Of a DNA stretch of 64,000 bases, positions 13,761-25,433 are shown one piece after another. Source of the stretch: Halictus rubicundus. Lineage: Eukaryota; Arthropoda; Insecta; Hymenoptera; Halictidae. Numbering within the stretch: the stretch's first letter is position 1; each line of letters starts with the position of its first letter. Below the pieces are notes generated by a model, which was not told where the DNA came from, did no database searches, and worked only from the letters and a program-made list of their open reading frames with translations. The stretch covers positions 9,595,822 through 9,659,821 of the forward strand of contig NC_135158.1 of NCBI RefSeq assembly GCF_050948215.1, written 5' to 3'. A program made the position numbers and the translations under genes.

Positions 13761-15118
13761 CTACGTATTTTAGACCAGAAGACGCGCATTAATATTTAGA
13801 CGGAGAAACCGTGAAGAAATGCGCGGTTCTCAGTGCTGGCTGACGGTTCGAATGTCCTAGGCCCATTGAAGCACGCCCAGCTCTTCGAGGAGTCCATCCA
13901 CGTCGCAGAAAACGCATTTTCTCGCAGTTCATTGAGACCTTTGTGCCTGGTAATGCTCGTCGAAACAAGGGAAGACCGTTGCGGAATTACCATTTGAATC
14001 GATCGGGTCCGCCGCGACGATTAATCACACACGCGGCCAACCAAGTCCGATTAATTCTAAGCCGTACCAATAAACAATCCGGCATTCTCTGACGAAACCA
14101 GTAGTCGTGTTTTAATGGAAATCGAATTCTACGGCGTCGCTAATAATAATTTTCACTGGCGTCGTAAACCATTCACCGCGCGGCGAAAGATCGGCCTGAT
14201 ATTTTCGATTTAACAGCCGAGTGCGCTAACATGAGCAGAACGCGTACACAGTTCACAGTGCGAATTATTCACACGCTTATGATTCTCTATTAATACCGTG
14301 CGATTAATTAGTATACGTGAAAAAACGTAACTGGAGTTGTTTATCGGCGTTTACACTGATCCCGGTGCCGTGTCCGACGACAATTATGGTAATCGACGCG
14401 TTAAATGCCTACGTCAACGTGCAATTATATCGAGATCGGTATAAACATTTCTTTGCGTAGGTGTGAAAGTAAATACATGAGATTCAAGTAGTTTGTTTTA
14501 GGTTTATGTGGTCGGATGTGGCGATTGTTTTTGTTTGAACATTGTTTTTGTCTTTGTGGATCGTTTTCTCGATCGACTATCGAGACCGGACGTTCATCCT
14601 CGAACCGTTGTAATGATCGATTACTATTTAATTGCCTGGATGGACGTGAACGGCGCCGGATATCGGGCGACGATTTTTCAATGGCGTGCGCGGAATTGAA
14701 AATGTTCGCGATTTACATACGCGCCGCCGGTAATCGGTTCTAATTGCCGCGCGGAGGAACGCAACGAGTAATTAGCGTGACAACAGCTGGCGAATGCCTG
14801 TTAATGAACGATTCTCTTATCCTTCCCTATTTCCTCGTTTTAATAAAGTGATGTGTCAGGCTTGACGCGTGTTGTTCATCTCTGACAAAGCTTTTCATCG
14901 ATTATCCTCTTCGATAGCATTAGCAACAGACTTTTACACACGTTAAACATAATATACAACGTGATAAAAATTTCTAATAAATAATTGAAATGGTGAAGTA
15001 ATTCCTAAATGTATTTTTATTTCAAAGAATATATCTCGTTTGATTTGATTTGTGAATGTTCCTGAATGATTATGAGAGCTAATGAAATCTGTCGTTGCGT
15101 TTGACGGTGTTTTCCAAT

Positions 15119-15228
15119 TACGACGTTGAAACACGAGCAATTTTCATCGACAACTTTCTATCTGAATTTCGCTCGAACCCCCATGGAGTTTCAATTTACC
15201 TTATTAACCGAGAAACATTCATGAAAGT
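15119..15228. repeat. Dispersed ~100-bp repeat, copy 1
   Basis: Aligns in the same orientation with 17125-17230. Shared blocks in order: CGAC, ACGAGC, ATTTTCATCG, ACTTT.TATCT, AATTTC, GAACCCC and TGGA. It is diverged, as expected of an old duplicate or dispersed element. Confidence 0.55.
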
Positions 15229-16394
15229 CAATAAAATCAGAGTTATGATAACGTTTCTAATAATTTTTGAGTTACCTAGACAGTTATAAATTCTCCCGAC
15301 GGGATATGAGTTCGTATGTTATTAAGAATTTATTAGTTAAGACTGCAAACTGCATAAATATATACGCTGTATCATAATTAAACGGAGTTTTTTAGTTTGC
15401 ATGTTACGTATGACTGTGATTATTTATAGACTAGTTGACATGTCATCTAGATTCTGCAGAAGCTATACTTAAATTCACTCCGTTAAAGATGTTATCAAAC
15501 TCCAAGGAAAAACAATGCGACAACTTTTACATTAATATATTGTTTGTTGGCTTCGAGTATAGTCTTTCCAGTCCACTTATAATACATCATTTCATTTATA
15601 TGACCTTACTCTGAACTATTATAGTTTGGAAATATTGAGGAAAAAGAAATATTTGCAATATTATTATTCGTGAAATAATAAACATTAGATTTGACGAAAC
15701 AGTTTCCAAACATATTTTATGCGTAGGTGAAAATGAGTATTCGCTTCCTTTCGATCCTATTTCCGAATGTTTTTCTAGCCGGTTTCAATTAAGTTCCGTA
15801 TTAATTCCGTTTTAATTAAGATTAGCGGCGATTGCATAAAATTTAATCAAACTCGCGGTGGTAAAAGTTGGCGATATTTGAACGAGTTATTGTTCTCCTT
15901 TGTCTCGCTGGGAAATATTTTAATAACTCATTTCTGAGGGCGTTTCGATCTTATCGGCTGCAACGACCAGTAATATTTATCGGCGCAGCTATAATTTCAG
16001 TGCGATGCGTGATAGGGGATGCTGGTAGGCAATACCAGATGTCTTACACATTTTACCTGTGCGCGATTCGATTTACTCGTGGCACGGTCTCTCGAATGTA
16101 TAATTAGATGTCTACAACAGATACAAACGACGGTGTATACGCTCGTGACAAAAGTGTAACATAAATTTTGTTAACGTGATAAACTACCGATAATATTATT
16201 CCAGAAAGGGAACGCTGCATCCACCGCTCAGATACCACTAAACTTATTTTACCCGGCTGAAAATTGATTAATAGTTTTGTCACTCTGAATCATTGCCATA
16301 CATCAGAAAGAACCTCTAACGAAATTATTAGCTTGCGTTACTCGGAGTTAACTGTTGGCACATGATTAAAATTGCTGTTGCTGATAAAAATACC

Positions 16395-16650
16395 AGCCAT
16401 GAATCATAGACTTCGAAGAAACTCTTAACTAACTAATAACTTCTTTAAATCAACAGGAAAATTGCAATAAAAATTCCTGAAACAATGTCGACTTGTTTGC
16501 CAACCGATTTCTTAAAAAGAACAATTAAGAGATGCATTTACGAGTTTCTAACCGACTCGTCTAATAATCTTTACAGTAACCAACAGAAAAATTGAAAGAA
16601 AAATTCTCAAAAAAAATATCGATTTGTCCATAACCGATTTCATTTAAAAA
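16395..16650. repeat. Two-copy tandem duplication, period 130 bp
   Basis: CAACAGGAAAATTG at 16451 and CAACAGAAAAATTG at 16581 begin blocks that share AAAAATTC, TCGA(C/T)TTGT and AACCGATTTC in order. A poly-A run closes the second copy. Confidence 0.6.
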
Positions 16651-17124
16651 AAAAAAAACAACGACGAAGAGACACAAAAGAGATGAAGAGATTCAGGAGT
16701 TCCCAACGATTTTCGAATAAAACGTCGAACAAAAAGAAACGGGATCATCGGAGTGTACGATTGAACCATGACAAGATCGACCGATCCGCGATCGAGTGTG
16801 ACGATCTCAATGGAGACGTCAATCGCGTTCACAATGGATCTAGTGAAAAAAAAATGGCGCGTCATTGTAAGCGAACGAGATCACCGACGGGGAACATATT
16901 CGATTGGCGAATCGAAAGACGAAAAAAAGTGTGAAGAACACGAGGACCCGTGAAATCGACGATGTTCCTCGAAAAAAAAAAATAATAATGCCGGGGCTAC
17001 CGAACGCCATTGACGATGGTGGACACCCTACGGCGATAGACGTCACGGGGGTAAACGACGCTTTAATAATGCTGATTAACTTCGCCATTGTGCTCGACTG
17101 TGTGTGTGAGTGTTTTTTTTTTTT

Positions 17125-17230
17125 CGACGACAATGATGGTACGAGCGATTTTCATCGGAGACTTTTTATCTCAATTTCTATTGAACCCCTGTGGACTTTT
17201 TAATTGTCTTGTTGAACGAGGAATGTTAAG
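17125..17230. repeat. Dispersed ~100-bp repeat, copy 2
   Basis: Partner of 15119-15228, about 2 kb away in the same orientation. Preceded by a poly-T run at 17113-17124. No open frame is shared between the copies. Confidence 0.55.
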
Positions 17231-18209
17231 TACCATCTTCTGGTAATTGTAAACACAGAAATCATTTTCCTGTAATTGTAAACTACCAGCAACCATTTTC
17301 TGAGCTTGTTGTTCCCCATTAAAGCTGCCCAACAATCAAACTCGAAAGGATCAGCGCCATTAGCTTTAACAAAGTCGTTCGAAGAAAGTGCCATTTTCTG
17401 CAATTCCAAGTCAAACGACCATTCCCCGAGATAGTTATGCCAGCAAAAAGACAAGTTTATGTTCCAATATCGAACCCGATTCATAAAATCGGTGCCACAA
17501 TACTTCTGTAGTTTCGCAAGAGCAGACCGCGCAAAATGGCCACCTTAAATCACGGCTGCCAACTTCTAAGCCATTACCTCATTATCCGTGACATTTTAAC
17601 CCGTCAGTAAATTTTAGTATGTTCATAGGTAAGGGTAACAAGTGTTCGGTATATAATTTTGATTATTAGCCACGCCATTATCCGTTTAAAAAAAGACTGC
17701 CATTGTGCTTCGCCGTGCGCGCGCGCTAACAATGGAGCAGTAAGAACTCCTTTTCATTTCGAGCGTGTCAATGGACGCATCCGCGGGCCGCCGGTTGCAA
17801 CAATGTGCGAGTCTCGGGAGCGACTGTTTCTCGGAAACTGTCAGTCACCGTCAAACCTGCTGTAAAATTACCATTTTCAAGCCTACCGGGTCCTCCGTTC
17901 ACGCCTCGCGAAGCCGGCCGTGCCGTTCCGGCGTCTCGCACGTTTCACTTAACAAAAGAGTAATTACTCGGAATGGCTAATGGTAATTGCTCGTGACTTA
18001 ACTACAATGGTAATTCCCTTTCGTAATATCAATTCCCCGTAAACAGTGTCGACGCTGCGCCGAAGAGAACCGGCTCCGGGGCCCGCTATCACGTTCAGTC
18101 CGTTTGCGCAACCACGGGTATTAGAAGTAATTAGTATTGCAACTGTTCGTTCGGTGTTCGCGGATGTCGTTAAAAAATCACTCGATGCCAAGCCACACGA
18201 GCACGAGGC

Positions 18210-18211
<2 letters not shown>

Positions 18212-18255
<44 letters not shown>
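18212..18255. repeat. (GA)n microsatellite
   Basis: About 22 uninterrupted GA units on the plus strand. Confidence 0.97.
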
Positions 18256-18257
<2 letters not shown>

Positions 18258-19904
18258 CGGGACGAATTCGTCACGAATCGTTACGTCAGGTTATCTACAT
18301 TGTAGCGTTATCGTCGCCGAACGTATAATTCTCAATTAAATTAAGCTAAATCGGGCCGTTCCGTTTTTCCTCGTACAATAAATTACACCTCCATTATGCA
18401 ACGCTCGCGGAATTGGCCCGTTCAACTCAACTTTAATTATCGAACCGTTCATTTCTATTTGATCGTTTCAAAATGGTACAAATAACGCAAATAGCTTTGT
18501 GTACACGATTGAAATTGGTTGGAATGGCACTTTCACGGCACCCTAATCCGTACGTTAATACTTGGGTATACAAGTATCTAGGAATATCTATTATTAATTG
18601 TGTTTAAAATAGTTTTCGCTTGTGATAAAAATTGGTACTTTCTTGGGTAACTATAAATTAATTTATGTCGAAGGCATAAAAACATATACTGAAACTATGA
18701 ATTCCAACGTTTAGGGTTAAACATTCTACACAATTTTGGGAGTTGCCGTAAGGGTTAAAAAATAATTGAGTAAAAAATGGCCACTAATTGAAGCTTTCTA
18801 AATATCCGAGGCAGCTTATCGCTGCTTCGAGCGTCCGAAATTGCCATTAATTAACCACAATGTCACAGAATGGCAGCTGGGCGAGACGAAGCCGCAGCCA
18901 TCTAATGGAACTCGAGAATTTCAAGATTGGTTCGGCGAGGCAACGATGTAACGAGGCAGAATGGAAGGGCGGAAGATCGGTTTCCACGGCGGTGATTATC
19001 GGTACCGACTAATTGCTAGATAAGCGGTTGCCTTTTCTACATGGCTGGCGATCACCTGATCTCCGCCGGTTCTCCCTGATTTTATATCGTTTTACCGGAG
19101 CCGCTCTCGGGACGCGTGAAATCTCGCGCGATCTCTTTTCCCCGGATAGCCTGGCGCGAAGTTATGCGATCGCTCTACTCGCGGAACATTCAATTACCCG
19201 GGGAAAGAAGGGGACAACTACCAAGTGGACGTTCCATCGCGAACATAACCGCGGGCGAAGTAAGTTGGCCAAGCCGACCGGCCGTGGATCGGACGCCTTT
19301 TGCCTTCTGTTCGAATTCCTGTCTATTAGGCTGTTACACATGAAATATACCCATTTTCTAGCCGATCCCGCAGATACGCACATACACACGAGTGTATTAC
19401 TTTGTTACCTGTTTCACAGGCTTGCTCGAGACTCCGATTCAATTTTTTTTTCTTTGTTTCTCGTTTTTCGACAGCCTAATTTATACCTCGAGGACGAAAT
19501 CGCTCGAATATTTCACTCCGATGGCATCGAGCGTATTTACATGGAGCGAAGCGAGCAAGTCGCTGGAATGTATACGCGCGCATTAACATTTAAACGGCTA
19601 GGGCATTGTTCGCGGAAAGTTTCCGATGAAACCGGTGATTTTCTATAGATGAAAAATTCCTGTCCTTGTCGATCGACACTCTCGATGGTAATGTTGAGGT
19701 TGTGTCGCGAGTTCTTTCGTATAAAACTGCGCGGAAGTTAGAAACGTATCATTACTTCTTTGACAAATTGTTCAGAATTGTTTTTACCACGGCACTGCAA
19801 CCTGTGGAATCTAAATTGTGTCTAATATTTTGTAATATTCAACAGTTACTCTTGGGGAAGATGATTGTTAAAGATACGAAGTCAAAATGAGCAATCTCAC
19901 GGTT

Positions 19905-19944
19905 AGACTGCAGATCTGTAGGCAAAATAAAAATTGCGAAGCAC
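19905..19944 (+). repeat. Dispersed ~40-bp motif, copy 2
   Basis: AGACTGCAGATCTGTAGGCA followed by AAATAAAAATTGCGAAGCAC, aligned with the copies at 11168 and 45623. Confidence 0.5.
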
Positions 19945-21948
19945 GGGAAGCAAATAAAAACACCTTATGTCCTTCAATAATTTTAGAAATTCTCTCAATA
20001 CCGATAATAGAAAAATAGAACTTTCTCTCGGCTTAAAAATAATATCGAGCTCAACGTACGCAGTTAACAAATTCTGTTTGAACTCTCAATCGCAAGCCTA
20101 ACTCGATATTGTAAGTCAAGAATTTGAAACATCAAAACTATTTGTAGCACAATAAATTTGCCAAAGAGCGTACAGTCAGCGTCCCAACAATTTCCACCCT
20201 GTCTCAGAAACTAAAGAATCCATGGTCCACCGAGTTCGCCAATTCCAACGTCACTCCGCCACAGGAATTTAAATTAGATATAAACAAACAGCTGGCAAAC
20301 ACTCAGAAATCCGCAAAAACAAAATTCTCAAGAGCCCTGCACGCGATCATCACGCGATGACCGCTTCGTGCGGCGTCCAAAACATCTCCGAGCATTCGAA
20401 ACGTCTCCAGGCGTCCGAACCGGCCGATCTCCGTCAAAATCGCGTTTCTCGTATTACATAACCGATAATTTGAAGATTTATTTAGCTGGCCGTATGATTA
20501 TCCGAGAGTGGTCCTCTTATTACGGTCGGCTGTCGCCCGATGGCGTGCGAACTGCTTTGGCCATTTTTGCCATTTTCATTTATTTTTCGCTTCAACGAAC
20601 ACACGCCGGTGTCTTATTCGCCGTCTACGTTCGTGACTGCGGAGATTAATCGCTCAATCGAAAAACGGTTGATCCGTGGAACCGATGGAACCGGAAAATG
20701 GTACCTGGAGAGATCGTTCGATGGTCCTCGAGAGCTTCCGGTACCAGGCTGCATATACGTGTAAGAGCGACGCCCGTTTTCAAGCGGGAGACGGTCTTCG
20801 AGGGACTCCGATACCTAATCGGGTGGCAATCAGGCATTATTGAGGCTCGTTTGCGGTTAGTTACGAGGTCAGAGCAGCAACCGGTAGCGGGAAACGAGGG
20901 AAAAGGCGAACCGTCTCCGGCTCCGGGAGACAATTACCATAAATTTACCCGAGATCGCGTATACGGCGCGAGCAGCCGCCACCCGGTAGAGAAATGCGTC
21001 CAGAAACTCGTTCCCCGAGAGAAAAAATCGTCGCCATGTTTGCTCGTTGCGACCACTACGGTCTCTCGCTGATTGTTCGCCTTATTTTTTTTTTTTGTCC
21101 ACGAGCATTCTTTTTTCGCCTCGCTCTTCTTGCCGCGATACAAACGCGAAATTAATGCGGACCCCGGGTACTTATGGAAATATCGATCCACGACCGGCAA
21201 TTTATGGGAACCAGAGACATTTTCTTGCCTCGCTGAAAGGTACGCTCTAGGTATCGTGGATATTTAGACCGCGGTGCACGTGGCAAATTTTAATTGAGTG
21301 TGCAAAGTGTTTCGATTAGGCGCGATATTAAGGCGAACTGAAGGTGTTTATGAAAACTTGGGAACTGCATTCTAAAAAAATGTATATATCTCGTACAAAG
21401 TAGGTTTGTTGTCCTTCCAATGATCGAAGCTTCTCAAATTTCAATTGGATATGCTTTAAAACTGGTTCGTTATTTTAAAATTCAAAATCCAGGTTTCCAT
21501 GATTTCCTACGGTTCATATAAATTTGTTTCATGCTTCAATTAATAACTTAATTCTTAATTGTTGTTGCATGATTTCCCCTTTGATGCACCACTCAAAATG
21601 ACTGTAATAAAAGTGAAAATGTAAATTGCTAGAATTCTTTCGATTCTGAAAAATGATGGAAACCTAGGAGCAGAAATCGGCGAGTTCGAGCATCGTTGCA
21701 CTTTTGTCGCGGGAAAAAGAAACCATCGCGATAATTCATATTCGACGAGCAAAAGTCCGCGAGTTACGGCCGATAAATAAACGAGAATCGTCTGCAACAA
21801 AATTCCATCGCTAATGCCTAGACCATTACAAGTTACGATTGATGATTTATGATCGAGCCGTGATCGCAGATAAAACTAACTGGCAGCCACGGATGAACGA
21901 GGCGACAAGCCGTAAAATTCGAAGTACCGCGGTCTCGAGATCATGCGA

Positions 21949-21964
21949 GCGCGCGCGCGCGCGC
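21949..21964. repeat. (GC)n microsatellite
   Basis: An alternating GCGCGC run of about 14 bases, potentially Z-DNA-forming. Similar short runs occur at 17707-17716 and 40890-40902. Confidence 0.85.
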
Positions 21965-23365
21965 AACCTTACACTGTATCTTCTTCATCCCCCTTAGACC
22001 CCCTCCCCTCTCTATAACAAAAAACCGAAATCTATTTCGCGAAATATTGTCGATTTCGAGCGAATGAATGATAATCCGCGTGTCGTAGTTAATTAAACCT
22101 GATTTATGCCGATGGCTGATGCCGTGAAATGGGAGCTCCGAAACACACGACTGAGACCTCAACGTCCGCCATTATTCAAGACTTTTGTTCTGTGGTATCA
22201 TTATCGTTTGTAATGATTCTTATTGGTTGGTTCGGACCGTATTAATTTGTGAAAATGACAACAATTTATTCTTGTTCGCCTCCGAGGATTTTATTATCCT
22301 TCCTCGTTAGTAACCAGCTGGTTAGAGTGGTATTCGCCGATTATTAACTTCTTTTTTGCGGTATTCATTTTTTGTTAATCACCCTGCCGGATACTGATTT
22401 GCGAAATTGAGGATAATTTATTCTTGTTCGTTTCTAGACACCTCGCTGTTTTTCGTCGTTAAGATTGAATTTGCGAGTTGAGTAGTTGTTTTCAATAAAA
22501 TCTGTGATTTATCGTTCATTTGCTTCGCTGTTGGAAGACTTCGAGAGTCCCAAGTGATTATATTTTTTAACAAATGTAATCCTGTACGTCTGACAATCTT
22601 TGTCTTTTTTCGTCCCTGTTAAAATGCGACTTGTGCAAATAGTTCGTCTGGTGTGGCAAGTCCAATTTGTAAAATATTTATAAATATTCATAATATTCAA
22701 ATCATTTCGAAATAATTCGTATAACACGTATCAGCGACACTAATCATTTCACGAACTAATTGTGAAAACGATGAATTAAACACACTGCGTAAACCAACAA
22801 ATCACAGCACGATATAAGCCACTGTCAAACATTAACAAGAATAAACTGTACCGAGTGCTTTGAAATTTAATTTCGAACCAGCGAATGCGTCGAATCAGCC
22901 CTTTCCTCGTCATCTTGTTAGCCTCGCTTCTGCGCCACGCATCGTTACGTCACAGTCACGAAATTTCTGGCGCTAATAAACATCCGACGAACAACGAACA
23001 GTTTCATCATACTCGAATATCGCATTTCACAAGATTTCCTAGTTCGATTACCGAATTTTCCAAAATTCTCTCCGCGTTCGGGGCGCCATTGAACGACGAC
23101 TCAATGGAACGTTATCAGAATTACGATGTCCCCTATCGCGGGATAATTCATAATCGGATGTTATCGGTGCCCGAATGAATCAATTACGTGTCTTCGGTTC
23201 GGCGTGGCTCGTGACCGATAACGAGGGACGCCGATCGGACAACAACGTTACAAAACCAGCGCGCACTCGGCCCGATTACGAAATCTTTGCGTAACGTCTT
23301 TACTACGACCCGTAGTTATTTACCAACTTTTACGCGTAATTAGCGTGAACAGCAAGTGAGAGCAT

Positions 23366-23410
23366 TCTCTCCCCCCCCCCCCCTCTCTCTCTCTCTCTCT
23401 GTCTCTCTTT
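23366..23410. repeat. Poly-C plus (CT)n tract
   Basis: A run of about a dozen C from 23371 passes directly into CT repeats to about 23408, a polypyrimidine tract on the plus strand. Confidence 0.95.
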
Positions 23411-24203
23411 CCGTCTGTTCTCGGTTGTGCTCGCGCGATTCTGCGCTGTTTACATCGACGAGCAAGCAAGTTTCGAGGATCGTTCTGCGCGGCGGGAAAC
23501 CGGTCGCGCGTGGTTTCAGCCCCGGGGGGAAAAAAAAAGAAAAGGATCGGCGCGCGAGTTTATTAACTCGCCTGAAAATGACGAGTTAACTCGCCCCGGA
23601 CCCTGCTCTCTCGCATGGAGTGGTCTAGCCGGGTTGGATCTTTCGATCGTGATCGCCGGGCCCACTTTTTTTCCCGCCGCGGTCTCGTTAAAACCGAGCA
23701 ATTAACCGGACCCAATCGAATTCGAGGAGCTCGCCGCCGCTATGGGAAAAATCCGAGGCTAATGCCTCTTTGTGAGAAGAAATCCCGCGAGAGAAAGTCG
23801 CGATTCGGCGACCATGGTTTTTCCACGATCGGAATCGGAGAGGGTGATTAGGGACATTGACGGTGCCGGTTCGACGGGAAAATTGATCGCCGATCGATAA
23901 GCGATTTTCTGCGACTGCTGCGCGAGATTATCTGTCAGACACTGTGGCGGCACGGCTGTTATTGGAGCTGATTTCTTGAAAGATTCATCTTCAGGTCTGT
24001 AACAACCTTTTTCGATTGGTCTGTGATATTTGAATCGCGATTCAGCGCTAATTAATATTATCGGATCGTAAGTAGCTAGAGCGAACAAGATATACAAACT
24101 AGACACACTTCGATGAATTTAGAAGTTTACTCATAAGAATATTACTATACTTAGTTTCGCTCGACACGGTCAATCATATTGAAGGAGAATTGACTGTATG
24201 TAA

Positions 24204-24418
24204 CCCTTTGTAGTCCGAAGTGTTTTCTCTCTTTTATTTCAGAACTTGCAAATGATATAATTCAATTATATTCGTAAATTTACTAACCTATTTAGGACAG
24301 CTAACTGTAGTATTGTCACGTAGCATTTAGCTGCATATTATGACGCAGATCAATAAAGCAAGTAACTGTGCATGCAAAAGTTAATGTCGAATCTATGTTC
24401 ACACAGGACCAGAAAGGG
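24204..24418. mobile_element. Possible second miniature element with CCCTTT ends (215 bp)
   Basis: The left end reads CCCTTTGTAGTCCGAAG and the right end, inverted, CCCTTTCTGGTCC. Flanks are GTAA and TTAG, that is, TTAA with one change on each side. Its length fits the miniature element family, but its interior shares no clear blocks with the other copies. It may be a different family using related ends, or a chance pairing. Confidence 0.4.
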
Positions 24419-24878
24419 TTAGTAAAACTAAAAGACAACACCGACAGAAGTGTCCCCACCAACCACCAAACGGCTCAATCATCTTCGCTCGAAATAAAGT
24501 TATTGTTTCCTATATGAATAACGAATAAGCTTCCTATATGAATAAGCTCGTGAGTCAGGGACCAGTTAATCAATCAAACCTGTCCATTTGTTTTCGTAAA
24601 TCAACACACTCCACTCCGAACGCCCCGAGATCTAAATTCGTTACACGCGCTCGAAACAGGCTAATACATCATCAAAACCTTTTAACAAGATCTCATACCC
24701 CACTCAGCACTCCAACATCGACGCATCCTACTTGTAACCCTAAAAAATCAACAGATGCTTCCTCCACTAACTCTCAATCCAGTACCAGAGCTTCACACCT
24801 CTATTTTTTGAAGCACTCGATAATCAATATCCCCGCTAACAATGCCACCGTCGCTAGCTTCGTTGCTGTACCGCCCAA

Positions 24879-25018
24879 CAACTTGAAGAAACCTACTTCG
24901 CTGACCAGATAAGATCAAGAAGAGGACCCTGAACATCCCAATTCCCCGTGGAATAGGTTCAGTCTCCGGACAGCAGGGGTCCTTGGCAAGACAAAAAAAG
25001 AAACAGGTAGGAACCCTT
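24879..25018. repeat. Copy A of a ~125-bp direct duplication next to the EMX donor
   Basis: This segment aligns through its length with 25307-25430, about 430 bp to the right in the same orientation. Shared blocks include CAGATAAGATC, CCTGAACATCC, GGACAGCAGGG and GGCAAGA. Differences are substitutions plus a few small indels, which suggests an old duplication. Confidence 0.75.
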
Positions 25019-25306
25019 TTTCTTGGACTACGAATTTGCTGTGTAATTATAGTATCCGGTGGTTCCAAAAGTTCCTCTCGCAATTTCAACCTTCAATATT
25101 GTTAGACAGCACGAGCATGTATAAAACGACATGATCATCTGTTCGCCAATGTTTCATTATCTGGTAAATTTCGCTGCCATTGATTTTCTCGAAAAGCTAC
25201 TCTCTGAATCTGTTTAGAACCGAATATTTCTCTGCTCAACTAGATCGCGTTGTTTTCGCTTTGTTTTCTTGAAGCTTCCGAGTTCCCGTGGAACGTCGCT
25301 GATCGA

Positions 25307-25430
25307 CAACTCGAGGAAGCCTATTTCCCCGATCAGATAAGATCTCGAAAAACCTGAACATCCGAATTCCTAGTGGACTAGGTCGAGTCCCCAGACAGCA
25401 GGGTTCCTCGGCAAGAAAAACAGTACGTAC
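25307..25430. repeat. Copy B of the ~125-bp direct duplication, ending at the EMX splice donor
   Basis: This copy pairs with 24879-25018 and runs into the first bases of EMX intron 1 as read on the minus strand. The donor GTACGTAC on the minus strand lies at its right end. The matching place in copy A reads CCTACCTG on the minus strand and lacks a GT donor. Confidence 0.72.
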
Positions 25431-25433
25431 CTC
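25425..25433 (-). other. 5' splice donor of EMX exon 1
   Basis: Read on the minus strand the junction is GGAG|GTACGTAC, a near-perfect donor consensus, with the exon ending at 25431 in phase 1. It falls directly after the conserved HRFPG residues, the place where EMX genes of other animals also break between the YPWL segment and the homeodomain. Translation through the site gives only TYCFSCRGTLLSGDST and a stop at 25378, which has no EMX resemblance. Confidence 0.85.

Larger units (their letters stand above)
1..25430 (-). other. Partial first intron of the EMX gene (inferred), with embedded repeats
   Basis: No homeobox-like coding (RTAFS..., WFQNRR) was found on the minus strand below the exon-1 donor, so the whole left part of the window is inferred to be intron 1, at least 25.4 kb long. 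Recognisable contents are listed separately: short tandem duplications, a 180-bp array, three TTAA-type or related miniature elements and microsatellites. Stretches 1-2160, 2421-5079, 5305-7326, 7435-8790, 9976-11167, 11699-13080, 13761-15118, 17231-18211 and 18256-24203 hold alternating AT-rich and CpG-rich unique sequence with many TAATTA-type motifs, but no gene I can support. An unrelated small gene nested here cannot be excluded. Confidence 0.6.

Noticed and set aside
18717..18765. Paired AGGGTTAA words resembling miniature-element ends
   Set aside because: They are in the same, not inverted, orientation and only ~40 bp apart. No element interior fits.
19013..19648. 211-codon plus-strand open frame
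   Set aside because: It starts at TTG, shows no domain, signal or family resemblance, and lies in CpG-rich DNA where stops are rare. Not supported as a gene.
24538..24912. 124-codon Ser/Thr/Asn-rich plus-strand frame near the EMX exon
   Set aside because: Low-complexity composition, overlaps duplication copy A, no domain.
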